From: Aricia agestis
Lineage: Eukaryota; Arthropoda; Insecta; Lepidoptera; Lycaenidae
Assembly: GCF_905147365.1 (NCBI RefSeq)
Contig: NC_056412.1
Location: 9,912,001 to 9,976,000, forward strand
Length of the DNA: 64,000 nt
Direction of reading: 5' to 3'
The notes beneath the pieces are model-generated. The model had not been told where the DNA came from, did no database searches, and was given only the letters and a program-made list of their open reading frames with translations. This document shows, in pieces, positions 63,735 through 64,000 of this stretch (position 1 is the first letter of the stretch; each line of letters starts with the position of its first letter). The position numbers and the translations under genes are program-made.

Positions 63735-64000
63735 AAACCTGAAGAGTATGTTTACTTGAACGCGCTAATCTCAGGAACTACTAGTCCGATTTAAAAACTT
63801 ATTTCAGTGTTTCAGTGCTTCACCTGTCATTGGAAGTTATTTAACCTATAAGTTACTATTGTTTGTATTTTATTGAATGTGTGAGATGATATTCTGTTGG
63901 TGAATCGAAATAAATAAATAAATAGCTAATTTATCGAGTAAGACTATAGGCTATATATTATCACGCTAAGATTAATACGACCGAAGAAACTCAGGAAAAT
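63735..64000 (+). mobile_element. Helitron of the GAACGCGCTAATCTCAGG family, cut by the window edge
   Basis: TTGAACGCGCTAATCTCAGG, AACTACTAGTCCGATTTAAA and GGCTATATATTATCACGCTA match the unit of 13860-14686. An unrelated piece near 63815-63925 interrupts it. Confidence 0.65.

Overview
The window looks like nuclear DNA of a moth or butterfly. It is AT-rich and intron-bearing. It carries repeat families that I know as typical of Lepidoptera: short Helitrons ending in CTAG, tRNA-headed SINEs, the repeat ending TACGGAACCCTAAAAA, TTAA-flanked elements and many foldback MITEs. No bacterial, CRISPR or plasmid feature is visible. Repeat names below rest on reading and memory; no database was searched.

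Two host genes can be rebuilt with every splice junction in phase, both on the plus strand. (1) A chemosensory protein (CSP/OS-D family, 123 aa): coding exons 31873-32053 and 35041-35231, a likely non-coding first exon ending at 30007, and a TATA box at 29916. (2) Cytoplasmic glutaminyl-tRNA synthetase (QARS, 777 aa): 12 coding exons from 47201 to 56527, complete with both N-terminal domains, the HIGH and VSKRK class I motifs and the anticodon-binding region. Two first-exon-like THAP zinc-finger starts (35825 and 38985, each 77 nt to its splice donor) lie between them and may be ends of real or dead THAP genes. A GC-rich stretch at 61600-61755 ending in a splice donor may be the untranslated first exon of a gene beyond the right edge.

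Layout. 1-29 kb is gene-poor and repeat-built: a mariner relic split by a dispersed repeat that is itself split by a LINE tail (2.5-3.6 kb); foldback MITEs (4.7-9.1 kb); a hAT relic (9.75 kb); a 749-bp tandem duplication with (TA)n (12.2-13.7 kb); Helitrons (13.9, 17.4-19.3, 20.2 and 21.9 kb); a 48-bp satellite of about 20 units (22.1-23.1 kb); a hAT element with an exact 8-bp target duplication (25.9-26.7 kb); and an R1-clade LINE fragment (28.0-28.7 kb). 29.9-35.3 kb is the CSP gene, its introns filled with MITEs, a Helitron and SINEs. 35.4-39.4 kb holds MITEs, a piggyBac-like relic and the THAP exons. 39.5-45.0 kb is an almost complete two-ORF non-LTR retrotransposon with a 31-bp target duplication. 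46-56.6 kb is QARS. 56.6-64 kb returns to Helitrons, foldbacks and simple repeats.

I found no convincing new multi-gene system. The most informative items are the paired THAP exons, the retrotransposon junction apparently filled from nearby host DNA, the satellite with distinct edge units, and several long near-perfect palindromes.
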